Positions 1 to 8,267 of a stretch of 64,000 nucleotides of DNA are shown piece by piece. Location: contig CACZLA010000002.1 of NCBI GenBank assembly GCA_902781895.1, positions 1 through 64,000 of the forward strand. Reading direction: 5' to 3'. The notes below the pieces were generated by a model. It ran no database searches and was not told the DNA's origin. It saw only the letters and a list, made by a program, of their open reading frames with translations. The position numbers and the translations under genes were made by a program. Origin of the DNA: an uncultured Lachnospiraceae bacterium. GTDB taxonomy: Bacteria > Bacillota > Clostridia > Lachnospirales > Lachnospiraceae. How positions within the stretch are numbered: position 1 is the stretch's first letter; each line of letters begins with the position of its first letter.

Positions 1-147
1 CTCAATTTCAGTCTCATACTTTTTCATGGCATAGACAAGCCTGCGAAGCTGACGCTTACGCCACTCCACCGGCAGAGTTTTTCCGCTCTTGAAAAACCGG
101 CGCTGTCTTTCTACAGTTTCATGTATCGAATCCTTTGTCCAGGTCAT
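1..147 (-). CDS. Aldehyde dehydrogenase family protein, N-terminal fragment
   Basis: Only the first 49 codons are in the window; the gene runs off the left edge. The peptide begins MTWTKDSIHETVERQ and continues FFKSGKTLPVEWRKRQL, which is the usual opening of NAD(P)-dependent aldehyde dehydrogenases that oxidise or interconvert aldehydes in the cytosol. The cofactor-binding and catalytic Cys/Glu regions lie outside the window, so substrate cannot be judged. The ATG at 145-147 follows a GGAAAGGAA-type ribosome site at a normal distance. The family call rests on a short N-terminal stretch. Confidence 0.72.
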   Translation of the reverse strand, partial: MTWTKDSIHETVERQRRFFKSGKTLPVEWRKRQLRRLVYAMKKYETEIE

Positions 148-160
148 AATATTTCCTTTC

Positions 161-997
161 CTACATCATATATCCGCTTTCGTTAAACCAATACTGAGTT
201 CCGTCAATCCAAAGATACTGGTTCACCGGATACCATCCAGCATCTTCATACCACCAGCCCGTACTGTCTTGACGCCATGTTCCGTAAATGTATGTGGAGC
301 TGCAGGTTCCGTCAGCATTTAGCCAATATCCCTCACGATATTCCGAATAATCCATATATCCTTCAGATGTAAAATAGTACCAATTTCCGTCAATCTTAAG
401 CCATTCATCTTTTGGATACCATCCTGAGGAATCCTCTATCCACCAGATATTTCCGCTTCCTTTCCATGTAATTGCTTTATTATAATCAGCAACACCATTT
501 TCATCATACCAGTAACCGTCATACCATTCATTTGTATGACCTGTTCCTTTTTTTATAACTTCAAATGTTGTATTCACAGGATCCTGAGAATTAACAAAGG
601 ACATTCCACCATCTGTTGAATACTTCATTTTTGCAACGATTTTTAATACAGTTCCTGTTGGATAATTATCAGGAATTTCAAGTGAATATTCTATAATGTC
701 ATTCTTAGGACCTTTTTTTATTTCACTGTCTGTGCTGTCGAAGTTCTTTATCTGGTTAGCTACCATTTTTCCGGATTTATCATATACTTCGAGAACAAGC
801 TTTTCATAACGGAAGTAACCATAAGTAATGTCATACACACATGCGATGCTTGATGACCCAACAACACCACTATATTGTGACTTTCTTGCCTTTATTGAAG
901 GATATCCTGAAGCAGCTTCTATCTTACCTCCCGGAACCATGACTAACGAAAAAATAACAGCAATAGTCAAAATAATACCTAATATTTTCTTCTTCAT
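161..997 (-). CDS. Secreted protein with C-terminal cell-wall-binding repeats
   Basis: This 278-residue protein starts with a clear signal peptide (MKKKILG, then a hydrophobic core to about residue 22, with a likely cleavage near IEAA at 26-29). Residues 30-150 form a beta-rich region I cannot assign. From about 158 to the end there are Trp/Tyr/Gly-rich repeats (GYWYDENG, GWYPKDEWLKIDGNWYYF, GYWLNADG, GWYPVNQYLWIDG) of the choline-binding or cell-wall-binding type, which usually hold exported proteins on the envelope. A ribosome site AAGGAG lies just before the ATG, and a good promoter is upstream. It resembles the C-terminus of the CAP protein at 23.3-24.5 kb. The role is likely surface display; the ligand is unknown. 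Confidence 0.75.
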   Translation of the reverse strand: MKKKILGIILTIAVIFSLVMVPGGKIEAASGYPSIKARKSQYSGVVGSSSIACVYDITYGYFRYEKLVLEVYDKSGKMVANQIKNFDSTDSEIKKGPKNDIIEYSLEIPDNYPTGTVLKIVAKMKYSTDGGMSFVNSQDPVNTTFEVIKKGTGHTNEWYDGYWYDENGVADYNKAITWKGSGNIWWIEDSSGWYPKDEWLKIDGNWYYFTSEGYMDYSEYREGYWLNADGTCSSTYIYGTWRQDSTGWWYEDAGWYPVNQYLWIDGTQYWFNESGYMM

Positions 998-1044
998 GAT
1001 TTCTCCTTTTCTTCCTTAATCATACCTTAATCATATTTATTTCA

Positions 1045-1073
1045 AATATAACCTTGTTTCGTATATTTATCAA
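1045..1073 (-). promoter_or_regulatory. Predicted sigma-A promoter for the repeat-protein gene
   Basis: On the minus strand TTGATA (1068-1073) and TATATT (1045-1050) are separated by exactly 17 bp, about 50 bp ahead of the start codon at 997. The match to the housekeeping consensus is good in a suitable place; no experimental support is available from sequence. Confidence 0.6.
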
Positions 1074-1212
1074 TTAAAAAAGATTTGATTTCTAAACTAT
1101 ATATTACGGTTACAGTTGTTACTACTGCTTTATTATGATAAAGTCTGTATAGTGTTTGTATTCAATCTCCATATTATCAACTGGGGATCCATACTTACAA
1201 AGGGAGGCTGTC

Positions 1213-2037
1213 ATGTCAGAAATAATCAGTATCAAAAACCTCACAAAAACATATGGAAAAAACCGGGGCGTATCGGATATCTCCTTTGACGTGAAGGAAG
1301 GGGATATTTTCGGATTTATCGGGCCAAATGGAGCCGGCAAATCCACGACTATCCGCTCTATGCTGGGCTTCCTCAGATATGACTCCGGAAGTATAGAGAT
1401 ATTCGGAAAAGACAGTGTGAAAAAGCATACTGAGATTCTGAGGGATATCGGATACATGCCTTCTGAAGCCTGGTTTTATCCGGCTATGAAGGTTTCTGAA
1501 GTCATAAAATACAGTGCTGACGTACGTGGAATAGACTGCAGCGATGAGGCTGAAATGCTATGCGAAAAGCTGAAGGTTGATACTGATAAAAAAATCCGCG
1601 AATTATCTCTCGGAAACAGAAAAAAAGTCAGTATAGTCTGTGCCATGCAGCACCGACCAAAACTCTTTATATTCGATGAACCCACCAGTGGTCTTGATCC
1701 GCTGATGCAGAGTACATTTTTCGAGCTTATCCGTGAATATGTAGATTCCGGAACAACCTGTATGCTTTCAACCCATGTTCTCTCGGAGGTAAGCAGATAC
1801 TGCAACAGAGCAGCCATTATGCGAGAGGGAAAGCTTATCAAGGTTGATGATGTAGAAAACCTGATAAAGAGCAACACCAAGATCATCAAAGTAACAATCG
1901 ACGGAAAGCAGGATGAGTATCTCTATAATGACGATATCAATAAGCTGATTGCAGAGCTCGGCTCAAAAAAGGTAGACAGCCTCTATATAGAAGAGCCGTC
2001 ACTGGAAGACATGTTTATGCATTTCTACGAGAACTAA
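1213..2037 (+). CDS. ABC transporter ATP-binding protein (ABC-2 exporter type)
   Basis: A 274-residue ATPase that would power the membrane partner encoded directly downstream. Walker A GPNGAGKS is at 37-44, a degenerate signature LSLGNRKK at 131-138, Walker B LFIFDEP at 151-157, and the switch histidine follows in MLSTHV. The degenerate signature and the C-terminal part after residue 215 are typical of two-component ABC-2 exporters of the drug or bacitracin type. An in-frame upstream start at 1156 is possible, but the ATG at 1213 is preceded by AAAGGGAGG at good spacing and begins at the conserved N-terminus, so it is preferred. Substrate unknown. Confidence 0.88.
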   Translation: MSEIISIKNLTKTYGKNRGVSDISFDVKEGDIFGFIGPNGAGKSTTIRSMLGFLRYDSGSIEIFGKDSVKKHTEILRDIGYMPSEAWFYPAMKVSEVIKYSADVRGIDCSDEAEMLCEKLKVDTDKKIRELSLGNRKKVSIVCAMQHRPKLFIFDEPTSGLDPLMQSTFFELIREYVDSGTTCMLSTHVLSEVSRYCNRAAIMREGKLIKVDDVENLIKSNTKIIKVTIDGKQDEYLYNDDINKLIAELGSKKVDSLYIEEPSLEDMFMHFYEN

Positions 2038-2081
2038 ACCGAAAATAGTAAGCTGAGCATACTTGAAATGAGGGAAATAAA

Positions 2082-2873
2082 GTGGCAACAATTCTTAAAC
2101 AGGAATTCAAATTAAATCTTAAGAACCTCCTTATCTGGAGCTTCATAGTCGGAGGGCTGGGGTATATCTGCATCATGCTGTATTCCAGTATGGGAGATGA
2201 GATGGCTGAAATGGCCGACAAATTTTCAAACATGGGTGCTTTTTCGGATGCCTTTGGAATGAGCACTCTAAGCATCGCTACCCTTCCGGGATTCTTTGCA
2301 ACGGAAGTCGGTACCGTGCACGGACTGGGCAGTGCCATGTTTGCTGCAATACTTGCTACCTGTATCCTGTCGAAGGAAGAGGACGGACATACAGGTGAAT
2401 TCCTCTACTCCCTTCCCGTATCACGAGGCGGAGTCGTTACTGCAAAAGCTCTTACGGTTCTGATCAATCTGATTCTTTTTACGGTAATCTGCGGAGCATT
2501 ATATATCCTCGGATTTGTATGTCTCGGAGAAGAAATCCTCTGGAAAGAAATGCTTATATTTATGGGAAGTATGCTTCTTATGAATATAGAGATCGGTTCC
2601 ATATGTCTTCTGATCTCTGCAATGTCAACAAAGAACCGTTTTGCTATCGGACTTGGAGTCGCACTTCTCTCCTATGGCTATGACATAATGGGAAGAGTTC
2701 TAAAGAATCTCAAAGACTATCTGTTCATCGGTCCCTATTCCTATGCAAATGCATCCGAGATTCTTTCTGGAAAAGCCGCTCCGGATTTCAGCATAATAAT
2801 AGCTGCGACAGTCATCATCATAACCATCGCAGCCACATATTATATTTATACTAAACGTGATCTGGCAAGTTAA
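2082..2873 (+). CDS. ABC-2 type transporter permease
   Basis: A 263-residue integral membrane protein with about six hydrophobic segments (first near 19-36, last near 236-255). It starts with a GTG preceded by an ATGAGGGA ribosome site, 44 bp after the ATPase gene, so the two are probably one operon and one transporter. The layout with a loop carrying KEEDGHTGEFLYSLPVSRG after the second or third segment is typical of ABC2_membrane_2 type permeases. The pair probably exports a small toxic or lipid-like compound, but nothing in the sequence fixes the substrate. Confidence 0.82.
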   Translation: MATILKQEFKLNLKNLLIWSFIVGGLGYICIMLYSSMGDEMAEMADKFSNMGAFSDAFGMSTLSIATLPGFFATEVGTVHGLGSAMFAAILATCILSKEEDGHTGEFLYSLPVSRGGVVTAKALTVLINLILFTVICGALYILGFVCLGEEILWKEMLIFMGSMLLMNIEIGSICLLISAMSTKNRFAIGLGVALLSYGYDIMGRVLKNLKDYLFIGPYSYANASEILSGKAAPDFSIIIAATVIIITIAATYYIYTKRDLAS

Positions 2874-2874
2874 A

Positions 2875-3028
2875 ACCCCTTATAAACTAACAACATTCAT
2901 AAGGGGTAGATGATATTGCCGGCGACTGGTGCTGGTGCCCTGTGGGCACCGTTTAGCACAGCTGAATCTATGATTCAGCCCGCAGGTCAAACTAGGCTGC
3001 AAAGCAGCCTGGTTTGAAACCTGCCGGC
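2875..3028. repeat. Chain of palindromes between ABC exporter and tRNA-Leu
   Basis: This gene-free stretch holds consecutive inverted repeats. ACCCCTTAT (2875-2883) pairs with 2899-2907, giving a 9 bp stem without a T-run. GGTGCC and GGCACC pair at 2934-2950. GCTGAATC and GATTCAGC pair at 2961-2979. A 13 bp stem with one wobble spans 2988-3016. GCCGGC occurs at both 2918-2923 and 3023-3028. The left end, TGCCGGCGACTGG, also resembles the 3' end of the tRNA-Leu at 3081. It may be a folded non-coding element or a relic of duplicated tRNA sequence. Confidence 0.5.
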
Positions 3029-3032
3029 TGAA

Positions 3033-3074
3033 TAAAATAATGGGATACCCCATACGAGGTATCCCATTATTTTA
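3033..3074 (-). terminator. Bidirectional terminator hairpin after tRNA-Leu
   Basis: A perfect 17 bp inverted repeat (3033-3049 with 3058-3074, 8 nt loop) with A/T-rich outer ends lies 6 bp past the tRNA-Leu 3' end. On the minus strand the stem is followed by T-rich sequence. It would end tRNA transcription from the right and could also stop read-through from the ABC exporter. Confidence 0.8.
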
Positions 3075-3080
3075 ATACAT

Positions 3081-3165
3081 GCCGGCGACCGGGGTCGAAC
3101 CGGTACGAGGATCGCTCCTCACGGGATTTTAAGTCCCGGGCGTCTGCCAATTCCGCCACGCCGGC
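3081..3165 (-). tRNA. tRNA-Leu (anticodon UAA)
   Basis: An 85 nt gene folds as a class II tRNA. Its 7 bp acceptor stem is GCCGGCG with CGCCGGC. The anticodon loop CTTAAAA carries UAA, there is a long variable arm, and the T arm contains GGTTCGACCC. The CCA end is not encoded. It lies downstream of tRNA-Asp on the same strand and probably shares its promoter at 3446-3474. Confidence 0.95.
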
Positions 3166-3168
3166 TTA

Positions 3169-3319
3169 GTCATCGATTTATGAAATAAATCGACGACTAT
3201 ATGAACATCACGCAAGTGATGTTCCGAAGCACCTGCAACGGTTGCAGCATCTCGAAGAGATGCGTAAAGCGATGCAGTGCGTTCCGATTGTCATCGATTT
3301 ATGAAATAAATCGACGACT
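3169..3319. repeat. Spacer of mini-hairpins bounded by a 30 bp direct repeat
   Basis: An identical 30-mer (3169-3198 and 3290-3319, beginning GTCATCGATTTATGAAATAA) flanks this spacer between the two tRNAs. Each copy is itself a hairpin (TCGATTTAT, loop GAA, ATAAATCGA). Between them lie further small palindromes: AACATCAC-GCAA-GTGATGTT, TGCAAC-G-GTTGCA and GCATCTC-GAA-GAGATGC. There is no coding capacity. It may act in tRNA precursor processing or be a mobile palindromic element; neither is shown. Confidence 0.6.
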
Positions 3320-3323
3320 CAAA

Positions 3324-3397
3324 CGACCCAGACGAGACTCGAACTCGTGACCTCCGCCGTGACAGGGCGGCGCTCTAACCAACTGAGCCACTGGGCC
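3324..3397 (-). tRNA. tRNA-Asp (anticodon GUC)
   Basis: A 74 nt gene with acceptor stem GGCCCAG/CTGGGTC, D arm GCTCAGTTGGTTAGAGC, anticodon loop CTGTCAC (GUC) and T arm GAGTTCGAGTCTC. CCA is not encoded. It is the first gene of a two-tRNA unit with tRNA-Leu. Confidence 0.96.
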
Positions 3398-3445
3398 TTA
3401 GACTGACTTATCTGAACCTGATCAGTTTAATAAATCAGCTTGTTA

Positions 3446-3474
3446 ATTATATAATCTTTCAATTAATTCTGCAA
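3446..3474 (-). promoter_or_regulatory. Predicted promoter for tRNA-Asp/tRNA-Leu
   Basis: On the minus strand TTGCAG (3469-3474) and TATAAT (3446-3451) are 17 bp apart, about 49 bp before the tRNA-Asp 5' end and immediately after the AAA+ gene. The perfect -10 and the spacing make this a likely strong tRNA promoter. Confidence 0.65.
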
Positions 3475-3483
3475 CTGTTTTAT

Positions 3484-4944
3484 TTATTCCTTCACATCTT
3501 CTATCGTCAGTGTTCTAAGCTGATCGTCACTGAGGTCATCGAACTTAACGATTCTGGAGGCCTGTCTTTCGATACAGCGTTCCAGGTAATTGCGGGCCTC
3601 TCTAGCATTTGCAAAGTTTTCCTCATGCTTCTTTGCCCTTGTAGTCAGATATTCTTCTACATACTTTGATGCTTCCTTGTCAGTCACATATTCCTGTTTC
3701 TTGCACATGGAATCAAATATCTTCTTCAGCTCCTTGCCGGTGTAATCGTTAAAGAAGATGTATTTATTAAATCTGGACTTCAGTCCCGGATTTGAATTTA
3801 CAAACTCCTCCATCTTATCGGTATAACCGGCAACGATGACTATCAGATCATCTCTGTTATCCTCCATAAGCTTAAGGAGTGTATCCACTGCCTCCTGTCC
3901 GAAATCCTTATCATCTCCGGCCTTTGTCAGTGTATATGCCTCGTCTATAAACAGCACTCCGCCGATGGCACTCTGAACCACCTCTGCAGTCTGGGTTGCA
4001 GTCTGGCCTACATATCCCACAACGAGATTTGAACGGTCAACCTCAACCAGCTGTCCCTGGCTTACTACACCAAGTACCTTATATATCTTAGCCAGAAGTC
4101 TTGCAACAGTTGTCTTACCTGTTCCCGGATTACCTGAGAAAACAAGGTGAAGTGTTATATCCGGCTGCTTCATGCCTCTCTCTTCACGTATCTTTCTTAT
4201 CTTTACAAGATTGATAAGGTTTGTCAGGTCCTGTTTCACGGACTTGAGGCCGATAAGTGAATTCAGTTCCTCCATCAGCTGTTCCAAAGTCTCCGGCTGC
4301 TCAACATCCAGCCCTTCCTTGGACATGGCATTATTAGCTGCTTTCTTCTTCGCCTCAGCCATGGCATTTTTTATATTTGCATTTTTATTTCCTCTGAGGT
4401 CCATACTCTTTGGATTGTTTCGTATTCCGCCCTTCATATCTGTAAAATAGAGTCCGTACTGCTTAAGGAAATCGTCCAGCATAAGTGAGTAATTCGACAG
4501 ATTTGCTATTTCCGTAACCGACTCTCCATTCAGTGCAATAAATGCTGTTCCCACCTCCTTGAACAGATCAACTATTTCTTTTGAAACAGGTCGTCCGTTG
4601 GAAGCTTTTACCGAGCCGGCGGTAAGGTCATTCTTTACTATGTACAGCAGGCATCTCGGAGGGGTATTGATGAATCCCTCATCCATACATTTCCCATATT
4701 TAAAATTCAGGAACTGTGATATGGTCATATACGTTCCGAAATGGTCTGAGATAAATGCAAGCTCCGCTCTTCCGTCTGTTCCGTCTGATTCAAAAAGAAA
4801 TCCGGTGAACTGAAGCAGATTATACTTAAGCATCTCCCTGAGTGTCATCCCGGTTGTTCTGGTAAGCTCGGGATTTGAAACCTGTATATCATCCATCAGT
4901 TTATATGCCTGATCCACCTTTATTTTTAATGAATAATCTGTCAT
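3484..4944 (-). CDS. AAA+ ATPase of the SpoVK/CbbX type
   Basis: This is a 486-residue protein. Residues 1-220 are helical, with an acidic TGFLFESDGTDGRAELAF segment that faintly recalls TerB-like domains. The C-terminal half is a CbbX/SpoVK AAA+ module: Walker A GNPGTGKT 271-278, a pore-loop-like YVGQTA 311-316, Walker B LFIDEA 331-336, and a sensor or arginine-finger region PGLKSRF 386-392. Family members remodel protein complexes as hexameric rings. It starts 2 bp after the cca stop codon, so the two genes are probably co-transcribed. The specific client is unknown; SpoVK itself is a sporulation protein, but no other spore gene is seen here. Confidence 0.85.
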   Translation of the reverse strand: MTDYSLKIKVDQAYKLMDDIQVSNPELTRTTGMTLREMLKYNLLQFTGFLFESDGTDGRAELAFISDHFGTYMTISQFLNFKYGKCMDEGFINTPPRCLLYIVKNDLTAGSVKASNGRPVSKEIVDLFKEVGTAFIALNGESVTEIANLSNYSLMLDDFLKQYGLYFTDMKGGIRNNPKSMDLRGNKNANIKNAMAEAKKKAANNAMSKEGLDVEQPETLEQLMEELNSLIGLKSVKQDLTNLINLVKIRKIREERGMKQPDITLHLVFSGNPGTGKTTVARLLAKIYKVLGVVSQGQLVEVDRSNLVVGYVGQTATQTAEVVQSAIGGVLFIDEAYTLTKAGDDKDFGQEAVDTLLKLMEDNRDDLIVIVAGYTDKMEEFVNSNPGLKSRFNKYIFFNDYTGKELKKIFDSMCKKQEYVTDKEASKYVEEYLTTRAKKHEENFANAREARNYLERCIERQASRIVKFDDLSDDQLRTLTIEDVKE

Positions 4945-4946
4945 TT

Positions 4947-6299
4947 CTAACGTCCTTTCATTTTCAAATATTTATCTGCCACCTCTGCGGCCAGTAATTC
5001 TTTCTTATTCAACTCAGGCTTTTCAAGAACCTTTTCCATGAGTTCGTTTAATATCTTTCCCATCTCAGGTCCGGGCTTTATGCCCATGTTCATCAGATCT
5101 TTTCCGTTTATCTGAAGCTCCTTTATGGACAGGGCATCACCCTCGGCTACAATCTCATCATGGTATCTGACTGTATCCTCCACAACCTTCTTTCGCTGGG
5201 ACAGTCTGTAATCGCTCTGCCCGGCTATATCGGCATACTTTATTTCCAGATACTGATCGAAATATTCTTCTCCCATCTTGCTGAGCATCTTTCTGACACC
5301 CTTTTTTGAAAGTGGTCCGCCTATTCCGAAATCATGCCACAAAACCAGAGTCTTAACATCATTTATGGTTTTGTTGTCCATCCTGAGTCTTTTTAAAACC
5401 TTTTCAGCTATCTTCTCACTCTTAAATGCATGACCTTTAAAATGGTCAATATTTGCTTCATCCGTCGTCTTACAGTAAGGCTTTCCCGTATCATGCAGAA
5501 GGGCAGTATATCTCATGACCTTAGTCGGAGAAACGTTTTTCATAACCTCTATGGTATGTCTGCCCACATCATACAAATGGTACGGTGTGTTCTGCTTTGT
5601 ATCAATCATCAGGTCAAACTCCGGAAGTATGATCTTTGTGATTCCGAGCTCATACATATCCATCAGTTTTTCCGGATGATCGGACATGATCAGCTTTGTC
5701 AGCTCTGTCTCTATACGTTCCGCGCTTACCTGTCTTAAGTCTTCAGCGTGCTTCGCTGCTGCATTCCTTGTATCTTCATCAATTACAAAATCCAGCTGAG
5801 CAGCAAATCTTACTGCTCTCATGATCCTCAGGGCATCCTCATCAAATCTCTCATCGGGATCTCCCACACATCTGATGATTCCCTTCTCAAGATCCTCAGT
5901 TCCTCCGAAGAGATCCACAAGCCCCTGCTCATCATTATATGCCATAGCATTGATAGTGAAGTCACGTCTTTTCAGATCTTCCGAAAGCTCTCCCGTAAAT
6001 GTCACATCATCCGGTCTGCGGTGATCTGTATATTCCCCGTCTATCCTGTAGGTTGTAACCTCATATCCCCTGCTTTTTAGCATGACTGTTACTGTTCCGT
6101 GCTGTATACCCGTATCTATGGTTCTTCGGAACACCTGCTTTACCTCTTCCGGTTTAGCTGATGTGGTAATGTCCCAGTCACTGGGTGCTCTTCCCAGGAT
6201 ACTGTCCCTTACACAGCCGCCTACGGCATATGCCTCGTGACCTGCCTTATTCAGTTCGCTTAGGATGAATGCCACATCCCGGGGAATCTGTATTTTCAC
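4947..6299 (-). CDS. cca: CCA tRNA nucleotidyltransferase with HD domain
   Basis: This 450-residue class II nucleotidyltransferase adds or repairs the CCA end of tRNAs. That role is needed here because none of the four tRNAs in the window encodes CCA. The catalytic head shows GGCVRD (27-32) and DWD (41-43). The neck carries the RRDFTINAMAYN motif, with RRPDDVTF for base handling nearby. The second half contains an HD-type segment (ALLHDTGKPYCK) found in many clostridial versions. It is the first gene ahead of the AAA+ ATPase. Confidence 0.93.
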   Translation of the reverse strand: MKIQIPRDVAFILSELNKAGHEAYAVGGCVRDSILGRAPSDWDITTSAKPEEVKQVFRRTIDTGIQHGTVTVMLKSRGYEVTTYRIDGEYTDHRRPDDVTFTGELSEDLKRRDFTINAMAYNDEQGLVDLFGGTEDLEKGIIRCVGDPDERFDEDALRIMRAVRFAAQLDFVIDEDTRNAAAKHAEDLRQVSAERIETELTKLIMSDHPEKLMDMYELGITKIILPEFDLMIDTKQNTPYHLYDVGRHTIEVMKNVSPTKVMRYTALLHDTGKPYCKTTDEANIDHFKGHAFKSEKIAEKVLKRLRMDNKTINDVKTLVLWHDFGIGGPLSKKGVRKMLSKMGEEYFDQYLEIKYADIAGQSDYRLSQRKKVVEDTVRYHDEIVAEGDALSIKELQINGKDLMNMGIKPGPEMGKILNELMEKVLEKPELNKKELLAAEVADKYLKMKGR

Positions 6300-6422
6300 G
6301 ATATGCTCCTGATTTTTATAAACTATGACACTAGAAAGACATTATACCATATTATCCTCAATCAAAAAAGCATGTCACAAGCCACATTTCATCATCAGTT
6401 GCAAGTAACATGCTTTCATCTT

Positions 6423-7397
6423 CTAATTCTCATTTGAAATAACGATCTTACCATCTACAATATCTATCTTAACACGGTTACTGTCAATTCCGGCAGCCTC
6501 TCGCATCTCTGCAGACAGTCTTACTCGTCCGGCCTTATCAAGTATGGAGAATTCCTCATGGGACAGATCTGCGGCAGTCTCGGTTTCAGTCTCTGAACCG
6601 CTGTCCTTCATCTCATCAAGAAGCGACTCACCTGCCTCGATCTTTCTCTTATATTCTTCCTTAAGGACACGCTCAGAGCTGACCTTTCCATCCGATATCA
6701 TTACAACTCGGTCAACCCGGTCTGCAAGACTTATATCGTGTGTAACAATAATTATAGTGATACCCAGCTTCATATTTATCTCTCTGAATAGATCCTGAAG
6801 CATTATGGAAGTTGCTTTGTCCACCGCTCCTGTGGGCTCGTCCATGAGAAGGAGCTTTGGTTCATTTACAAGAGCCGCAGCTATGGCAACTCTCTGCTGC
6901 TCACCACCGGACATCTGTGTCGGGTAGCTCTTATACTTATGAGAGAGGCCGACCGCATCCAGCATTTCCTCTGCCTTCTTTCTTTTTTCCTTCTTAGACA
7001 TTTTCGAGAAAAGCAGCGGCATCTCCACATTTTCAACTGCCGTCAGATAATTAAGCAGATTGTCAGTATTTTTCTGCCATACAAAACCTATATTTTTATT
7101 TCTGAATTCTGCCAGCTCGGCATCCGACATTTCATTCAGGTTCACCCCGTCATATGCCACATATCCTGCACTGGGTCTGTCAAGTGCACCCAGAAGATTC
7201 AGCAGCGTGGATTTACCACTTCCGGACTTACCGATAACTGCCATGAATTCCCCCTCCTGCACTTCGAGATCAAGTCCCTGAAGAGCCATAACCTCTATAC
7301 CTTCGGATTTGAAAATTCTGACAAGACTGTCGCATTTTATATATGGCGCAGGCCCTTCCTGCTCTACTCTTTCATATTCGAAAATCTTCTCTTCCAT
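6423..7397 (-). CDS. ABC ATPase (MacB/LolD type) with C-terminal AbrB-like domain
   Basis: The last gene of the export operon encodes 324 residues. The ATPase part is complete: Walker A GKSGSGKS 56-63, Q-loop Gln108, signature SGGEQQR 163-169, Walker B LLLMDEP 182-188 and switch His220. An acidic, Glu/Thr-rich linker (about 252-283) leads to residues 285-321 (ILDKAGRVRLSAEMREAAGI, then VKIDIVDGKIVIS). This reads like the swapped-hairpin fold of AbrB/SpoVT transcription regulators. Such a fusion is unusual; the domain could aid dimerisation or DNA or protein binding. It is the second ATPase for a single permease, so a hetero-dimer with the 7468-8217 product is plausible. Confidence 0.82.
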   Translation of the reverse strand: MEEKIFEYERVEQEGPAPYIKCDSLVRIFKSEGIEVMALQGLDLEVQEGEFMAVIGKSGSGKSTLLNLLGALDRPSAGYVAYDGVNLNEMSDAELAEFRNKNIGFVWQKNTDNLLNYLTAVENVEMPLLFSKMSKKEKRKKAEEMLDAVGLSHKYKSYPTQMSGGEQQRVAIAAALVNEPKLLLMDEPTGAVDKATSIMLQDLFREINMKLGITIIIVTHDISLADRVDRVVMISDGKVSSERVLKEEYKRKIEAGESLLDEMKDSGSETETETAADLSHEEFSILDKAGRVRLSAEMREAAGIDSNRVKIDIVDGKIVISNEN

Positions 7398-7467
7398 GGT
7401 GTTTCCTTTTCCAAGCTTCCATGCTTTACTATCGATAGATTTATTTACTGTTCTGCAACTGCACTAT

Positions 7468-8217
7468 TTACAACTGTATCAATTTGTCGGCAAGATCTGC
7501 CAGCCTCACATCATGGGTTGTCATTATTACCGTTATCCCTTTTTCAACCGTCAGCCTTTTAAACAGCTCGGCTACATAGATACCGGCACTGGTATCCAGA
7601 GCACCCGTGGGCTCATCCGCAAATATCAGCTCGGGGTTAATGGCCATGGCTCTGGCTATGGCTACTCTCTGCCTCTCACCACCTGACAACTCTGCAGGGA
7701 AATGCTTCGCGCGGTCTTCAAGTCCTACACTGGCCAGAACTTCCTTTATCTTCTTATCTCTGGCTTTATCGGGACTTTCGCCCTCTTCACCCTTATACTG
7801 TGCTGTTCTCAGTGCAAAGTCGATATTCTCATAAGCAGTCATAACCGGGATCAGAGCGACTGACTGGAATACAAAGCCTATCCTGTGACGTCTCATCTTT
7901 TCCTTCTCTTTTGTGCTCATCTGAGAATAACTCATATCCCCGAAATACACCTCTCCGGAGGTTGCTTCATCCAAGGTGCTGAGAATGTTCATGAGGGTCG
8001 TCTTTCCCGAACCGGATCTTCCCATTATCATAATAAGCTTTCCCTTCGGAAATTCATAATTAACATGATCCAGTACTGTAAGTACTCCTCCGTCACCGAT
8101 CTGATACGACTTTACAAGATCCTTGGTTACCAGTATGTTTTCCTGCGTACCATACTGCATATCAGACTGTATATTTTGTTGTACGTTTTCCTGATTTACA
8201 TCTACATGATTATCCAT
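7468..8217 (-). CDS. ABC transporter ATP-binding protein (MacB/LolD type)
   Basis: A 249-residue ATPase with Walker A GRSGSGKT 66-73, Q-loop in FVFQSV (115-120), signature LSGGERQ 177-183, Walker B LIFADEP 198-204, and H-loop in MTTHD. The sequence is that of ATPases partnering FtsX/MacB-like permeases that move lipoproteins, peptides or antibiotics by a mechanotransmission cycle. It follows the permease gene by 50 bp in the same direction. The N-terminal 28 residues are Gln/Asn-rich and look like an unstructured extension. Confidence 0.9.
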   Translation of the reverse strand: MDNHVDVNQENVQQNIQSDMQYGTQENILVTKDLVKSYQIGDGGVLTVLDHVNYEFPKGKLIMIMGRSGSGKTTLMNILSTLDEATSGEVYFGDMSYSQMSTKEKEKMRRHRIGFVFQSVALIPVMTAYENIDFALRTAQYKGEEGESPDKARDKKIKEVLASVGLEDRAKHFPAELSGGERQRVAIARAMAINPELIFADEPTGALDTSAGIYVAELFKRLTVEKGITVIMTTHDVRLADLADKLIQL

Positions 8218-8267
8218 AGTTTTACCTATTATTATTTTACTACTATATGTTTTATCGGATTCACTCT

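Noticed and set aside
6939..7562. 207-codon plus-strand frame opposite the ABC ATPase genes
   Set aside because: It spans two real minus-strand genes and their gap, with no coding signs of its own.
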